A DNA stretch of 64,000 nt from Kitasatospora xanthocidica (lineage in GTDB: Bacteria; Actinomycetota; Actinomycetes; Streptomycetales; Streptomycetaceae), in the NCBI RefSeq assembly GCF_014656195.1, contig NZ_BNBY01000020.1:1-64000 (forward strand). Direction: 5' to 3'. This document shows positions 17,047-26,274 of the stretch, one piece after another; positions within the stretch are counted from its first letter, which is position 1, and every line of letters starts with the position of its first letter. The position numbers and the translations under genes are program-made. The notes below the pieces were generated by a model that worked only from the letters and a program-made list of their open reading frames with translations, did no database searches and had not been told where the DNA came from.

Positions 17047-17700
17047 TCAGCCGACCGCGGCCGTTCCCCCGGCGCCGAGCCGGTCGGTCACCGAGACCAC
17101 GCCGTCCACCGAGCGGCACAGGTTGAGCACGATCGGCACCAGGTGCGGCTCGGGAACGGTGCCGCTGAGCACCACCCGCCCCTGGGTGACCTCCACCCCG
17201 ATCTCCGCCGGGCTGACCCCCTCGATCCGGCCGAGCACCTCCTCGACGATCTCCCGCCGGATCACCATGTCCTCGCGCAGGAACACCCGCAGCAGGTCGC
17301 CCCGGCTGACCATGCCGATGACCCGGCCCTCCTCGTCCAGCACCGGCAGCCGCTTCAGCCCGTGCCGGCTCATGGTGCGGGCGGCCGCGACCACGCTGGT
17401 GCCGGGCGTGGTGCAGACCGGCTGGGTCGTCATCAGGTCCTCGGCGGTGACCTCGCCGTCCGGCCCCGCCTGGGCCGACTCCGGCGCCGGGAGGAGACTG
17501 CCCGGATCCTCCTGCGCGGCCAGGGTGCGCAGCAGATCGGCCTCCGAGACCACGCCGAGCGGCCGCCCCTCCGGGTCCACCACCGGCACCCCGGTGATGT
17601 CGTACTCGCTCAGCAGCGTCACGATCTCCCGGAACCCGGTCTCGGGCGAGACCAGGACGACGGGGCTGGTCATCACGGATTCGACGGTGGCATGCCGCAC
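17047..17700 (-). CDS. CBS-CBS-BON domain protein
   Basis: A 217-residue cytosolic protein. Two CBS motifs (about residues 8-62, VESVMTSPVVLVSPETGFRE, and 88-140, AEDLMTTQPVCTTPGTSVV) form a Bateman module that usually binds adenosyl ligands. A C-terminal BON domain (about 146-210) carries GVEVTQGRVVLSGTVPEPH. The arrangement is common in actinobacteria and is associated with stress responses, but the ligand is not known here. GTG at 17700 has GAGGTGAAC upstream. It is divergent from the gene at 18067. Confidence 0.88.
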   Translation of the reverse strand: MRHATVESVMTSPVVLVSPETGFREIVTLLSEYDITGVPVVDPEGRPLGVVSEADLLRTLAAQEDPGSLLPAPESAQAGPDGEVTAEDLMTTQPVCTTPGTSVVAAARTMSRHGLKRLPVLDEEGRVIGMVSRGDLLRVFLREDMVIRREIVEEVLGRIEGVSPAEIGVEVTQGRVVLSGTVPEPHLVPIVLNLCRSVDGVVSVTDRLGAGGTAAVG

Positions 17701-18066
17701 GCCGGTTCACCTCGTCCAACGGTGCTGGTCCGACCGGGCGCGGATCGTCCCGGCCGGTTACCGGCAGCATGGCGCGCGGCGGCGCGGACCGCCAGGGGCC
17801 AAGGGGCCGAACGGGTGGGACTTTGGACCCCGACCGGCGAACACGGCCCCGACAGCGCGCACCCGAACCGGCCCTTGAACGCCGCCGGCTCTCGCCCGGC
17901 ATGGTCCGGGCGCGTGGAGTCACCCCGCAGACCGGCTCGTACGTGGCCGCAGAATACGCGCCGCACGCCCCCGGTGGTGCGCCTGTCGCCCCGGACGGCG
18001 CAACCATCACATGATCGACTCGTTGGACCGTCCACCACGACGGCACCACGGCTCCGGGAGGCCCCT

Positions 18067-20094
18067 TTGGCAGGACGGACGGTGGGCGCGGCACGTCCGG
18101 TGGCGCAGGCGGAGGCCGCGCTGGTGCGCCACTACCGGAGGCTGGTCCGGCTCGCCTACCTGGCGCTGCCGGCCGACCGGGACCGGCACAGCCGGGTGCT
18201 CGCCGCCCACGCCGCCGTCCAGCGCGCCCTGCCCACCCGCTGGGCCCTCCGCAGCGAACGGCAGCGCCGGAACGACCCGGACCATCAGGACGGCCTGGGC
18301 CACCAGGACTCCCCGGACCACCAGGACGACGCGGGCCACCGGGAGGACCGGACCCACCGGAACGACCCGGCCGCCGACGGCACCACCGACCCGGTCTACG
18401 CCGCACTGCGTCTGCGGGTCCTGCGCGCCGCACTCCGCCCGCGCCCGGCCGCCCGGCTGCTGGCACCCCGGGTCTGGGGCCTGCGGCTGTTCACCCCGCA
18501 CGGCGGCGAGGAGGACGCGGCGCTCGCGCACGCGCTCGCCGCGCTGGACGCCCCGGCCAGGGCCGCCTTCGCCCTGCGGACGGTCGAGGGCCTGAGCACC
18601 GACCAGGCCGCCGGAGTGCTCCGGCAGGCCGGGGTGGCGCAGCCGATGGAGGCGGTCGCCGCCGCGGCGGGGGTGGCGTCCGGCCCGGCCCCGGCGCTGC
18701 CGGCCTTCGACCCGTGCGCGGTCCGGGTGCAGCCGACCGACCTGCTGCGCCGCCGCCGGACGCTGACCGCCGCGCTGACGGTCGGCGTGCTCGGACTCAC
18801 CACGACGGCCGCCGTGCTCGGCGGTCCCGGCTCCGGCGACGGTTCCGGCTCCGCCACGGGCGCCCGGTCGGCGTCCGCGCCTCCTCCGCCGGGCGCCGTC
18901 GACCCGACCCGGCTGCTCCGGGTGGCGCCCGACGCCTGGCAGCACACCGCGCGGATCGACTTCTCCGCCTGGCCCGCCCGGGGCGACCGCCGCGAGGACG
19001 CCACCCTGCTCCGCCGCGCCCTGACCGCCTGGGCGCAGCCCGGCCCGCAGACCCACGCCGAACCGGGCACGGACACCACCCCGCCCGCCGAGGCGCCGCA
19101 CCTGCTGTTCGCCGGAACGGTGGACGGGACCGGCGTGGTGGTGCTGTACGACGGCCTGCGGATCGCCCGTTACACCGACGGTCCGCAGGGCGGCCTGGAC
19201 CTCGCCCGCGCCGACGACTCGGACGTGACGACGGCCGGCGCGGTGGCCCTGCGCCGTCAGGGGCCCGCCGTCCGCTATCTGCTGGCGCCCTGGGTGGAGT
19301 CCGCCGAGACCCGCCGGATCGACCAACCCGACGTCGCGGCCCGCCCGTTGGACCACCCGGACGGCCTCACCGCGCCGGCGCCCGGCGGCGGGCTCGCGGA
19401 CTGCCAGGGCGCGACCGTGCTGCAGTTGCACTCCTCCCCGGTGATCGCCGAGAAGCACGCCTTCCTGCTGGCCGACCTGGGCGGCGTCGTCCCCGCGCAC
19501 CTCACGTACACGCCGCCACCGGACCGCACCCCGTCGGACCGTTCCCCGTCCGCCCAGCCCGACCGTTCCCCGTCGGCCCAGCCCGCCCAGCCCGACCACG
19601 AGCCGCGCGAGGCGACCGGCCAGGACGCGCTGCTGGCCTGGGCCCGGGCGGGCTGCGCCGTCCCGGACGGCAAACCGGGCGTCAAACAGCTCAACCTGTG
19701 GGCCTTCGCCGTCCAGGCGCTGCCGCAGAACGCGGGCTCGGCCTCCTGGGTCTGCCTGCGCGCCGACCGCTGGACCGGCGACGGCAGCGCGGCCTCGGCC
19801 GTCGTCCTGCCCGCCGTCCGCGGCGCGCAGCGCACCGGCGGCGGCCCGGGCCGGGCGTGCAGCCGGTTCGAGCAGGACACCGTGGCCTGGACCTGGTGGC
19901 GCTCGCCGCAGGGCACCGAGTACGTGCTGGCGGCGGGCAGCCGCCGGGTCACCCGGCTCACCGTCAAGGGCCCGGACTGGTCGGCCGACCGGGCCGCCCC
20001 GGACCACACCCTCGCCGTCGAGCGCCCCGCCCGGGCGGCCGTCCAGGTCGAGGCGCTCCTCGACAACGGCAGCCGCATCGGCCCGCCGCACTGA
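18067..20094 (+). CDS. Membrane-anchored protein with sigma-factor-like N-terminus
   Basis: About 675 residues. The N-terminal part resembles sigma region 2 (ALVRHYRRLVRLAYLAL, about residues 17-33). After a linker rich in DHQD/GHRED repeats comes a region-4-like segment (LDAPARAAFALRTVEGLSTD, then QAAGVLRQAGV). One transmembrane helix (LTAALTVGVLGLTTTAAVLG, about 235-255, after RRRR) leads to a 400-residue extracytoplasmic domain with no recognised fold. A Pro/Ser repeat (SPSAQPDRSPSAQPAQPD) interrupts it. Start TTG at 18067 has GGGAGG upstream; GTG at 18082 is an alternative. DNA binding is inferred from weak similarity. Confidence 0.68.
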   Translation: MAGRTVGAARPVAQAEAALVRHYRRLVRLAYLALPADRDRHSRVLAAHAAVQRALPTRWALRSERQRRNDPDHQDGLGHQDSPDHQDDAGHREDRTHRNDPAADGTTDPVYAALRLRVLRAALRPRPAARLLAPRVWGLRLFTPHGGEEDAALAHALAALDAPARAAFALRTVEGLSTDQAAGVLRQAGVAQPMEAVAAAAGVASGPAPALPAFDPCAVRVQPTDLLRRRRTLTAALTVGVLGLTTTAAVLGGPGSGDGSGSATGARSASAPPPPGAVDPTRLLRVAPDAWQHTARIDFSAWPARGDRREDATLLRRALTAWAQPGPQTHAEPGTDTTPPAEAPHLLFAGTVDGTGVVVLYDGLRIARYTDGPQGGLDLARADDSDVTTAGAVALRRQGPAVRYLLAPWVESAETRRIDQPDVAARPLDHPDGLTAPAPGGGLADCQGATVLQLHSSPVIAEKHAFLLADLGGVVPAHLTYTPPPDRTPSDRSPSAQPDRSPSAQPAQPDHEPREATGQDALLAWARAGCAVPDGKPGVKQLNLWAFAVQALPQNAGSASWVCLRADRWTGDGSAASAVVLPAVRGAQRTGGGPGRACSRFEQDTVAWTWWRSPQGTEYVLAAGSRRVTRLTVKGPDWSADRAAPDHTLAVERPARAAVQVEALLDNGSRIGPPH

Positions 20095-20118
20095 GCCCCA
20101 CGCCCTGCCCCGCCCCAC

Positions 20119-21318
20119 TCAGCCCACGCTCCCGACCGTACCAGCCAACTCCACCCCGTAGTCCGGCAGTTCGACACTGCTGACCTCCTTCCCCAGCTCC
20201 AGCATCTTGTCCAGCGCCCACCGCCGGTTCAGCACCGCGTTGCGGAGCCGCAGCCCGGTCTTCGTGCGCGGAGCCAGGAACGGCCCGGTCCGGTCGCCGC
20301 CCTTCTGGCAGCCCCGGGCGTAGTCGCGGAGCAGCCGCTCGTACCGCTCGAAGGCGGTCCGGTGGTCTCCGCGCGCCCGGGCCAGCTCGCCCGCCAGGAC
20401 GTACGCGGCCACCACCGCCGTCCCGGTGCCCATGCCGCCGATGGTCGCACCGCAGGCGGCGTCGCCGATCAGGGCGATCCGGCCGTTCGACCAGCTGGGC
20501 ACGTCGGCCCGGCTGATGGAGTCGAAGTACGGCTCGGGGGCGGCGTCCAGGCTCTCCAGCAGCTCCGGCACCCGCCAGCCGAGGCCCGCGAAGGCCGCCC
20601 GGACCAGCGCCTTCTGCTGTGCCGGGTCGTGGCGGTCGTAGCGCAGTTCGGGTGAGGCGAACAGACAGAAGGCGCCGGCCCGGCTCGGGTCCCGGTGGCT
20701 CGCGCCGACGGACATCAGCCGGCCGGGGACGTTCAGCCCGACCGACCCGACCGGCAGCCCGAGGTCGTTGGGCAGCTGCCAGGTGGCCGCGTAGTAGCCG
20801 AGGTGGCGGACGTAGCGCTCCTCGGGGCCGAAGGCGAGCCGGCGGACGTTGGAGTGCAGCCCGTCGGCGCCGATCACCAGGTCGAACTCGCGCGGCGCGG
20901 CGTGCCGGAAGGTGACCCGGACGCCGCCCGGGGTCTCCTCCAGCGCGGCGATCGAGTCGCCGAAGACGTACTCGGCGCGGGAGCCGCTGTGCCGGTGCAG
21001 CAGCTGGGCGAGCTCTCCGCGCGGGACCTCCACGTCACCGCCGGCGAACTCGGCGGGCAGGTGCAGCAGCCGGCGCCCGTCGGCGTCCACGAAGGTCATC
21101 GGGCTGCCGCCGGTGCCGAGGGCACGCAGTTCGTCGAGCACGCCCATCCGTTCCAGCACGGTCAGGTGGGTGCGGCCGCGGAAGTCGACGTCCTGGCCGC
21201 CGTCGCGCAGCGCCGGGGCCAGCTCGACCACGGTCACCTCGAAGCCGTACCGGCCCAGCCAGTGGGCCAGCGCGGGGCCGGCGATGCTCGCGCCCGAAAT
21301 CAGGATCTTGGTGCTCAT
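20119..21318 (-). CDS. FAD-dependent monooxygenase (PHBH/TetX type)
   Basis: A 399-residue flavoprotein. The N-terminal Rossmann motif STKILISGASIAGPALAHWL (a GxSxxGP variant of GxGxxG) binds FAD. The second FAD motif, RIALIGDAACGATIGGMGTG (about 283-302), is the GD motif of group A aromatic hydroxylases. DLVIGADGLHSNVR (about 148-161) is the DG motif. Such enzymes hydroxylate aromatic substrates or inactivate drugs such as tetracyclines with NADPH and O2. It is divergent from a TetR regulator with two palindromic operators between them, so it is probably induced by its substrate or a related drug. ATG at 21318. Confidence 0.88.
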   Translation of the reverse strand: MSTKILISGASIAGPALAHWLGRYGFEVTVVELAPALRDGGQDVDFRGRTHLTVLERMGVLDELRALGTGGSPMTFVDADGRRLLHLPAEFAGGDVEVPRGELAQLLHRHSGSRAEYVFGDSIAALEETPGGVRVTFRHAAPREFDLVIGADGLHSNVRRLAFGPEERYVRHLGYYAATWQLPNDLGLPVGSVGLNVPGRLMSVGASHRDPSRAGAFCLFASPELRYDRHDPAQQKALVRAAFAGLGWRVPELLESLDAAPEPYFDSISRADVPSWSNGRIALIGDAACGATIGGMGTGTAVVAAYVLAGELARARGDHRTAFERYERLLRDYARGCQKGGDRTGPFLAPRTKTGLRLRNAVLNRRWALDKMLELGKEVSSVELPDYGVELAGTVGSVG

Positions 21319-21352
21319 GGGGGACCGCTCCGTTCGAGGATCGAGGATCGAG

Positions 21353-21377
21353 AAACAGTGTCTGGCGGACACTGTTT
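21353..21377. promoter_or_regulatory. TetR-type operator O1
   Basis: A perfect palindrome with 10-bp arms AAACAGTGTC and GACACTGTTT around TGGCG. It lies 35 bp upstream of the monooxygenase start, in the position of its promoter. Confidence 0.8.
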
Positions 21378-21381
21378 GTTG

Positions 21382-21400
21382 CTGTGTACGTTAGACACAG
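21382..21400. promoter_or_regulatory. TetR-type operator O2
   Basis: Inverted arms CTGTGT and ACACAG around a 7-base spacer, 4 bp from O1 and about 50 bp upstream of the TetR start. It shares the ACAC core with O1, so one protein may bind both. Confidence 0.6.
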
Positions 21401-21448
21401 TTGGAGCACTCCGGCAACCCCCAGGACGGGACAGGACGGGAGCGGACG

Positions 21449-22159
21449 ATGCACGAGACGGCGAACGACACGGTGCGGCTGCTCTGGGGCCCGCCGGCCA
21501 AGCCGAGCCGCGGCCCGAAGCCGGCCCTCAGCCTGGAGCGGATCGCCGCGGCGGGCGTCGAGATCGCCGACGAGGAGGGCCTGGGCGCGCTCTCGATGCA
21601 GAAGGTGGCCGGGCTGCTCGACTTCACCAAGATGTCGCTCTACCGCTACGTCCCCGGCAAGGCCGAACTGATCGCCCTGATGGTCGAGTCGGCCGCCGGC
21701 GAACCCCCGGCCCCCGCCGACGGCGCCGACTGGCGGGAGCGACTCACCGCCTGGGCCCACCACTTGGCCGACTCCTTCGCCCGCCACCCCTGGCTGCTGG
21801 ACGCCACCGTCGGCCCCCGGGTGATGGGCCCCAAGGAACTCTCCTGGCTGGAACAGGTGGTGGTCGCGCTCGACGGCCACGGACTGACCGGCCCGGAGCG
21901 GATGGACGCCGCCGTCCTGCTCGCCGGGCACGTGCGCGGGATCGCCCAGCAGTCCCGCGGCACCGGCGCGTCCGGCGGCCCCGAGGCCGAACTCCTCGCC
22001 GCCCTCGGCGCCATGGTGCGGCAGCACGCCGACCGCTTCCCCGCCGTCGCCGCCGCCATGGCCGACCCGGACGGACGCGACCGGGCCCTGGACTTCGGCC
22101 TGGAGCGCATCCTGGACGGCCTGGCCGCCCTGATCGAGCGCCGCACCGGAGGGGCCTGA
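21449..22159 (+). CDS. TetR-family regulator divergent from the monooxygenase
   Basis: A 236-residue repressor-type protein. The HTH occupies about residues 29-75 (LSLERIAAAGVEIADEEGLG, then KVAGLLDFTKMSLYRYVPGK). The C-terminal part (about 90-225) looks like the TetR ligand domain (TetR_C, TetR-class II), with HHLADSFARHPWLLDATVG. ATG at 21449 follows GGGAGCGG; the open frame begins earlier, in the operator region. It is expected to repress itself and the FAD monooxygenase from the two operators at 21353-21400. The ligand is unknown, perhaps an aromatic drug or phenolic compound. Confidence 0.9.
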   Translation: MHETANDTVRLLWGPPAKPSRGPKPALSLERIAAAGVEIADEEGLGALSMQKVAGLLDFTKMSLYRYVPGKAELIALMVESAAGEPPAPADGADWRERLTAWAHHLADSFARHPWLLDATVGPRVMGPKELSWLEQVVVALDGHGLTGPERMDAAVLLAGHVRGIAQQSRGTGASGGPEAELLAALGAMVRQHADRFPAVAAAMADPDGRDRALDFGLERILDGLAALIERRTGGA

Positions 22160-22240
22160 CGACTCCGAACGGGCCTGACCCACCCGGCTCGCGGAAAACC
22201 ACTCGGAGCGGCACCCGCCCGCTCGCTACCATCGCGCCCC

Positions 22241-23041
22241 ATGGCGATGTTCGTGCACCTCACCGCCGCGGCCAACGCGCCGCGCATCCGCCGCGCCGGG
22301 ATCCGGGCCGACAGCCGGGGCCAGGCCGCGGCGCGCGGACTCTACTGCTTCCCCGTGCTGCCCTCGTACACGCTCACCCACCAATGGCTGCGCGAGCTGG
22401 CCCGGTTCGGACCCAAGGGCTCCCTGGTCGCGGTGCACGTCCGGCTGGACGACCGGCAGGAGGTCCTGACCGGCCACTACCGCGACCGGGCCCGGAGCGA
22501 GCAGCAGCGGGTGTCCGCCGCCGAGGCGGTCCGGCGGATCGGCGCGCTGCCCGACCCGCGCGGCTGGGAGGTCTTCCTCCCGCGCGCGGTGGGCGCCCGC
22601 GAGGTGCACCGGATCCGCGCCGTGCCGCAGGTCGCCGGCTGGCGCTACCGGCCGGACGCCCACGGGACCCGGCCCTGCACCTGCTACGGCTGCCGGATCC
22701 GCGGCGAGTACGGCGGCCGCCGCCTGCGCGAGCGCCACCCGCACCCGCTGGACGGCCCGTCGCCGCCCGTCCCGGTCCTGCTCGCCCGGATCGAGGCGGC
22801 CGGCGACCCCGGCGACCCGGTGGAGCTGCGGGCCGCCCTGCACTGGTTCGGGATGCGCCGCCGCGGCCCGGTGGACGCCCTGGCGCGGCTGGCCGCCCAC
22901 CCGGACCCTACGGTGCGGGAGGAGCTGGTCTGGGCCGTCGGGCCCTGGTCCACCCCGGGCGTCGCCGGACTGCTGGACGGCCTCGCGGAGGATCCGCACC
23001 CGGATGTCCGCGAGGCCGTCGAGGCGGTCCGGGACCGCTGA
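22241..23041 (+). CDS. Two-domain protein: possible ART-like N-terminus and HEAT-repeat C-terminus
   Basis: A 266-residue protein, probably cytosolic. The N-terminal half begins MFVHLTAAANAPRIRRAGIR, resembling the HLT-x-I-x-GI start of ADP-ribosyltransferase-like folds (DarT, KptA). A conserved-looking central block RGLYCFPVLPSYTLTHQWLR follows. A CTCYGCRIRGEYGG stretch near residue 147 could bind metal. The C-terminal part (about 185-266) has HEAT-like helical repeats (DPTVREELVWAVGPW, then DPHPDVREAVEAV). The ART similarity is a weak visual impression; catalytic residues cannot be assigned. ATG at 22241 or 22247. No partner gene is adjacent. Confidence 0.65.
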   Translation: MAMFVHLTAAANAPRIRRAGIRADSRGQAAARGLYCFPVLPSYTLTHQWLRELARFGPKGSLVAVHVRLDDRQEVLTGHYRDRARSEQQRVSAAEAVRRIGALPDPRGWEVFLPRAVGAREVHRIRAVPQVAGWRYRPDAHGTRPCTCYGCRIRGEYGGRRLRERHPHPLDGPSPPVPVLLARIEAAGDPGDPVELRAALHWFGMRRRGPVDALARLAAHPDPTVREELVWAVGPWSTPGVAGLLDGLAEDPHPDVREAVEAVRDR

Positions 23042-23089
23042 GGCCCCGTCCGCCGTCAGCCGTGCGGCGGCGTCAGGCGTGCGCCGCCG

Positions 23090-23455
23090 TCAGGAGACGC
23101 GCTTCAGCTGCCAGGAGTTGTTGTTGAGGCTCGGCACCGAGGAGTACTGACAGCCGGCGCTGAAGAAGCTGCTGACGATGGTCCAGCCGGCCGGGGGCCA
23201 GGTGGAGGCGCAGGCGTTGACGGTGGTGCCGACCGGGTAGCCGGTGAGCAGCATGACCTTCTTGGTGTTCGGGTTGAAGCCGGAGCCGCAGCCGCCGCTG
23301 TTCCACCACTGGACGTCGACGTAGCCGCCCGGGGTCAGCGAGGAGGAGCACATGGTGCTGGTGTCACCGGGCGCGGCCTGGGCCGTGCCCATGGTCAGGG
23401 TGAGGGCGGCGGCGGCAGCGCCGATGGTCAGAGCGGCGGCGCGAAGGCGTATCAC
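23090..23455 (-). CDS. Small secreted cysteine-containing protein
   Basis: A 121-residue protein with a clean signal peptide (IRLRAAALTIGAAAAALTL, cleavage near TAQAAPG, about residue 28). The mature 90-residue domain has four cysteines (MCSSS, GGCGSG, ACAST, GCQYSS) that suggest two disulfides, and many aromatic and Gly/Asn residues. It resembles no family I can name. GTG at 23455 has GAGGAG upstream; the longer frame has no signal peptide context. It stands alone on its strand. Confidence 0.75.
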   Translation of the reverse strand: MIRLRAAALTIGAAAAALTLTMGTAQAAPGDTSTMCSSSLTPGGYVDVQWWNSGGCGSGFNPNTKKVMLLTGYPVGTTVNACASTWPPAGWTIVSSFFSAGCQYSSVPSLNNNSWQLKRVS

Positions 23456-23739
23456 GGGGGCGGGCTCCTCTCGGTGACGCGGCACCTCCGCGTCACCGCC
23501 CATTCCTATCCGTGCCGCCGCTCGGACGTACAGGGACTTTCCAGCCCCGCCGACGGCGCGTTCTCGCCCTTGCCCCTCCCCCTCCGACCCCTCCGAGGCG
23601 GCCCCGTCGTCGCACCGTGACCTGCGGCGGCGCCCGCCGAGGTGCCCCTCCGGCCGTACCGGGTGATCATGGGACGAACCGCGTCTTCGGCGATTCGGCG
23701 CCCCGGTAGGCTCCGGCGGCGCCCGGAAGGTGGACTGCG

Positions 23740-24009
23740 ATGTTCCAGCTCCTGTGGATTCTGCTCATCGGCTTCGTGCTGGGCGTGCTGGCCAAGCTGA
23801 TCCTGCGCGGACCGCAGTCGATCCCCTGGTGGCTGACCATGCTGCTCGGCGCCGCCGGGGCCTGGCTCGGCAACGCCGCCGCCGGCTGGATCGGCGTGCG
23901 CCACACCTCGGGCGTCGACTGGATCCGCCACCTCCTCCAAATCGGCTTCGCCGTCGCCCTGGTGGCCTTCGTCGCCCCCGCCTGGGGCAGGTCCCGCCAG
24001 AACCGCTGA
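23740..24009 (+). CDS. GlsB/YeaQ/YmgE-type small membrane protein
   Basis: An 89-residue protein with three hydrophobic segments (about 2-20, 28-50, 62-82), similar in layout to the transglycosylase-associated GlsB/YeaQ/YmgE family (GFVLGVLAKLILRGP, then LLGAAGAWLGNAAAG). Members are stress-associated, but molecular function is unknown. ATG at 23740 follows GGAAGGTGG. It is convergent with the APC transporter. Confidence 0.8.
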   Translation: MFQLLWILLIGFVLGVLAKLILRGPQSIPWWLTMLLGAAGAWLGNAAAGWIGVRHTSGVDWIRHLLQIGFAVALVAFVAPAWGRSRQNR

Positions 24010-24084
24010 CCCGGCGCCGGCCCGGATCGTCAGTGCCGGGTGCAGGACTCCCGCCTGCTGACGGCCGCTCCTGCGGCCACCCGC

Positions 24085-26055
24085 TCAGCCCACGTGGACG
24101 GCCGGGCGGCGGGAGCGGTCCGGCTCGGCCTCGCGGAGCACTTCGCGTGTCACCGGTGCGATCTCCCCCTGCCCGAACAGGAAGAAGCGCAGGAACTGGG
24201 CGAAGGGGTTGCCCTCGGTCCACTCGAAGTAGATGTGCGGCTGCTGCCCGGTCAGGTCGCGCACCTGCAGCAGCAGCGCGGCCAGCGCGTTGGGCACGCT
24301 GGAGCTCTGCAGTGACAGCACCCGGTAGCGGTCGTGCAGCACCTCGCCGCGCACGGTCAGTTCGGCCTCGAAGTCGGAGGGGTCGAGCACGGTGACCTCG
24401 ACGAAGACGAGGTCGTCCTCGGCCGGGATGTCGTTGTCGGTGCGGATCTGGCGGATCTTGTCGCGGTACTCGGCGAGGTCCCGGCTGTTCGGTTCGTTGG
24501 CGATCAGCCGCAGCGGGCGGTGCGTGTAGTCCCGGACGAACCGCTCCGCGACGTCGTCCAGCACGACGTCGGTGACGCGCAGTTCGAAGGCCCGCTTGAG
24601 CCGGGAGAGGAAGGAGACCAGCATGATGCCCGCGATGAAGCAGGCGCCGATCTTGACGCCGTCGGGCCGCTCGGCGATGTTGACCGCCGTGGTGTAGAGG
24701 AACACCGCCGCGATCACCGCGAAGCCGGCCCGCCAACGGCGCTGCCCGGCCTTGTGCGCGGCGATGGTGACGGCGATCGCGGCGGAGCTGATCAGCACCA
24801 GCACGCCGGTCGCGTACGCGCCGCCCTGGGCGTCCACGTTGGCGTCGAAGATCCAGGTGACCAGGAAGGCGATCAGGGTGAGGACGATGACGGTGGGCCG
24901 CACGGCGCGGGCCCAGTGCGGGGCCATGCCGTAGCGGGGGAGGTAGCGGGGCATCAGGTTGAGCAGGCCGGCCATCGCGGAGGCGCCGGCGAACCAGAGG
25001 ATGGCGATCGTGGACAGGTCGTAGACGGAACCGAAGGTGCTGCCGAGGTTCTCGTGGGCGAGGAAGGCGAGCGCGCGCCCGTTGGCCTCGCCACCCTTCT
25101 TGAAGGCGTCGGCGGGGATGAGCAGCGTGGTGATGAAGCTGGTGGCGATCAGGAAGCAGCTCATGATCACGGCGGCGGTGGTGAGCAGCTTGCGGGCGCC
25201 CCGGATGCGGCCGGTGGGCTTCTCCTCGGTGTCGTCGGGGTCGCCCTCGATGTGCGGCATCACGGCGACGCCGGTCTCGAAGCCCGAGAGGCCGAGCGCG
25301 AGCTTGGGGAAGACGATCAGCGCGACGCCGACCATGGCGATCACGTTGCCGTGCTCCCTGGTGAGCGCGTCGGTCCAGTCGCTGAACACGTGCGGGGCCC
25401 TGAGCACGTTCCAGAGGCCGTCGACCACCACCACGACGTTCAGCGCGAGGTAGACCGCGACCAGCACGACGGCCAGGCCGATCGCCTCGCCGAAGCCCTT
25501 GAGGAACACCCCGCCGAGCAGCGCGATCATGATCAGGGTCAGCAGGACCTCCTTGCCGGTCAGCGCGCTGTGCAGGTGCGGGTTCTCCACCAGGTGCGCG
25601 CTGGCGTCGGCGGCCGACAGGGTGATGGTGATCATGAAGTCGGTGGCCGCGAACCCCAGCAGGGTGAGCACGAAGAGCTTGCCCTGCCAGAACGACAGCA
25701 GCCGCTCCAGCATCGCGATCGAGCCCTCGCCGTGCGGGCTCTCCTGGGCGACCCGCCGGTAGACCGGGAGTGCGCCGAGCAGGGTGACGACCACCAGCAC
25801 GATGGTCGCCAGCGGCGAGACCAGACCGGCCGCGAGGGCGGCGATGCCGGGCTGGTAACCGAGCGTGGAGAAGTAGTCGAGGCCGGTGAGGCACATGACC
25901 CGCCACCAGCGCTGGCCCTTGACGTGGGGTGCCTGGGCGTGCGGGCCGGGGTGCTGCTTGGCCATGTCCGCGAGGCCTTCGAGCATCCACGCCCGGAACC
26001 GCCCACCCCGGGTCCGGGACGGCACCCCCGGTTCGGCCGAACCCGACGAGACCAC
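24085..26055 (-). CDS. APC-superfamily transporter
   Basis: About 656 residues with twelve membrane segments. The block WWRVMCLTGLDYFSTLGYQPGI-like region near residue 50 opens the first helix, and VYRRVAQESPHGEGSIAMLE follows helix 2. The C-terminal 150 residues form a soluble cytoplasmic domain (DIPAEDDLVFVEVTVLDPSD). This class is often annotated as amino-acid permease or as a potassium-transporter-like protein; substrate is unknown. The frame is open up to an ATG at 26151. GTG at 26055 is preferred because AGGGG lies 5 bases before it, and the well-conserved sequence begins only at FRAWMLEGL. Confidence 0.8.
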   Translation of the reverse strand: MVSSGSAEPGVPSRTRGGRFRAWMLEGLADMAKQHPGPHAQAPHVKGQRWWRVMCLTGLDYFSTLGYQPGIAALAAGLVSPLATIVLVVVTLLGALPVYRRVAQESPHGEGSIAMLERLLSFWQGKLFVLTLLGFAATDFMITITLSAADASAHLVENPHLHSALTGKEVLLTLIMIALLGGVFLKGFGEAIGLAVVLVAVYLALNVVVVVDGLWNVLRAPHVFSDWTDALTREHGNVIAMVGVALIVFPKLALGLSGFETGVAVMPHIEGDPDDTEEKPTGRIRGARKLLTTAAVIMSCFLIATSFITTLLIPADAFKKGGEANGRALAFLAHENLGSTFGSVYDLSTIAILWFAGASAMAGLLNLMPRYLPRYGMAPHWARAVRPTVIVLTLIAFLVTWIFDANVDAQGGAYATGVLVLISSAAIAVTIAAHKAGQRRWRAGFAVIAAVFLYTTAVNIAERPDGVKIGACFIAGIMLVSFLSRLKRAFELRVTDVVLDDVAERFVRDYTHRPLRLIANEPNSRDLAEYRDKIRQIRTDNDIPAEDDLVFVEVTVLDPSDFEAELTVRGEVLHDRYRVLSLQSSSVPNALAALLLQVRDLTGQQPHIYFEWTEGNPFAQFLRFFLFGQGEIAPVTREVLREAEPDRSRRPAVHVG

Positions 26056-26274
26056 GTACACCCCTGTCCACGACTGGGCCGGCCGCGTACGGGCCCGGAC
26101 CCCCGGTGGCCGCCGGACGGCGGGCCCGGCCAGGCTAGGTGGCCCGGTCATCGCCGCCCGGCAGCGCGCGGGCCGACACGCCAGGGGTGCGCCCGTACGG
26201 CCGTCCCGGGTGGCGGAGGAGGGCTGGAGGTGCCCGGCGGCCCGGCGCGTTGGGTGGTACGCGCTCCCCGCACG

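Noticed and set aside
17143..18066. N-terminal extension of the sigma-like membrane protein frame
   Set aside because: It overlaps the CBS-BON gene on the other strand and lacks a ribosome site; TTG at 18067 has GGGAGG.
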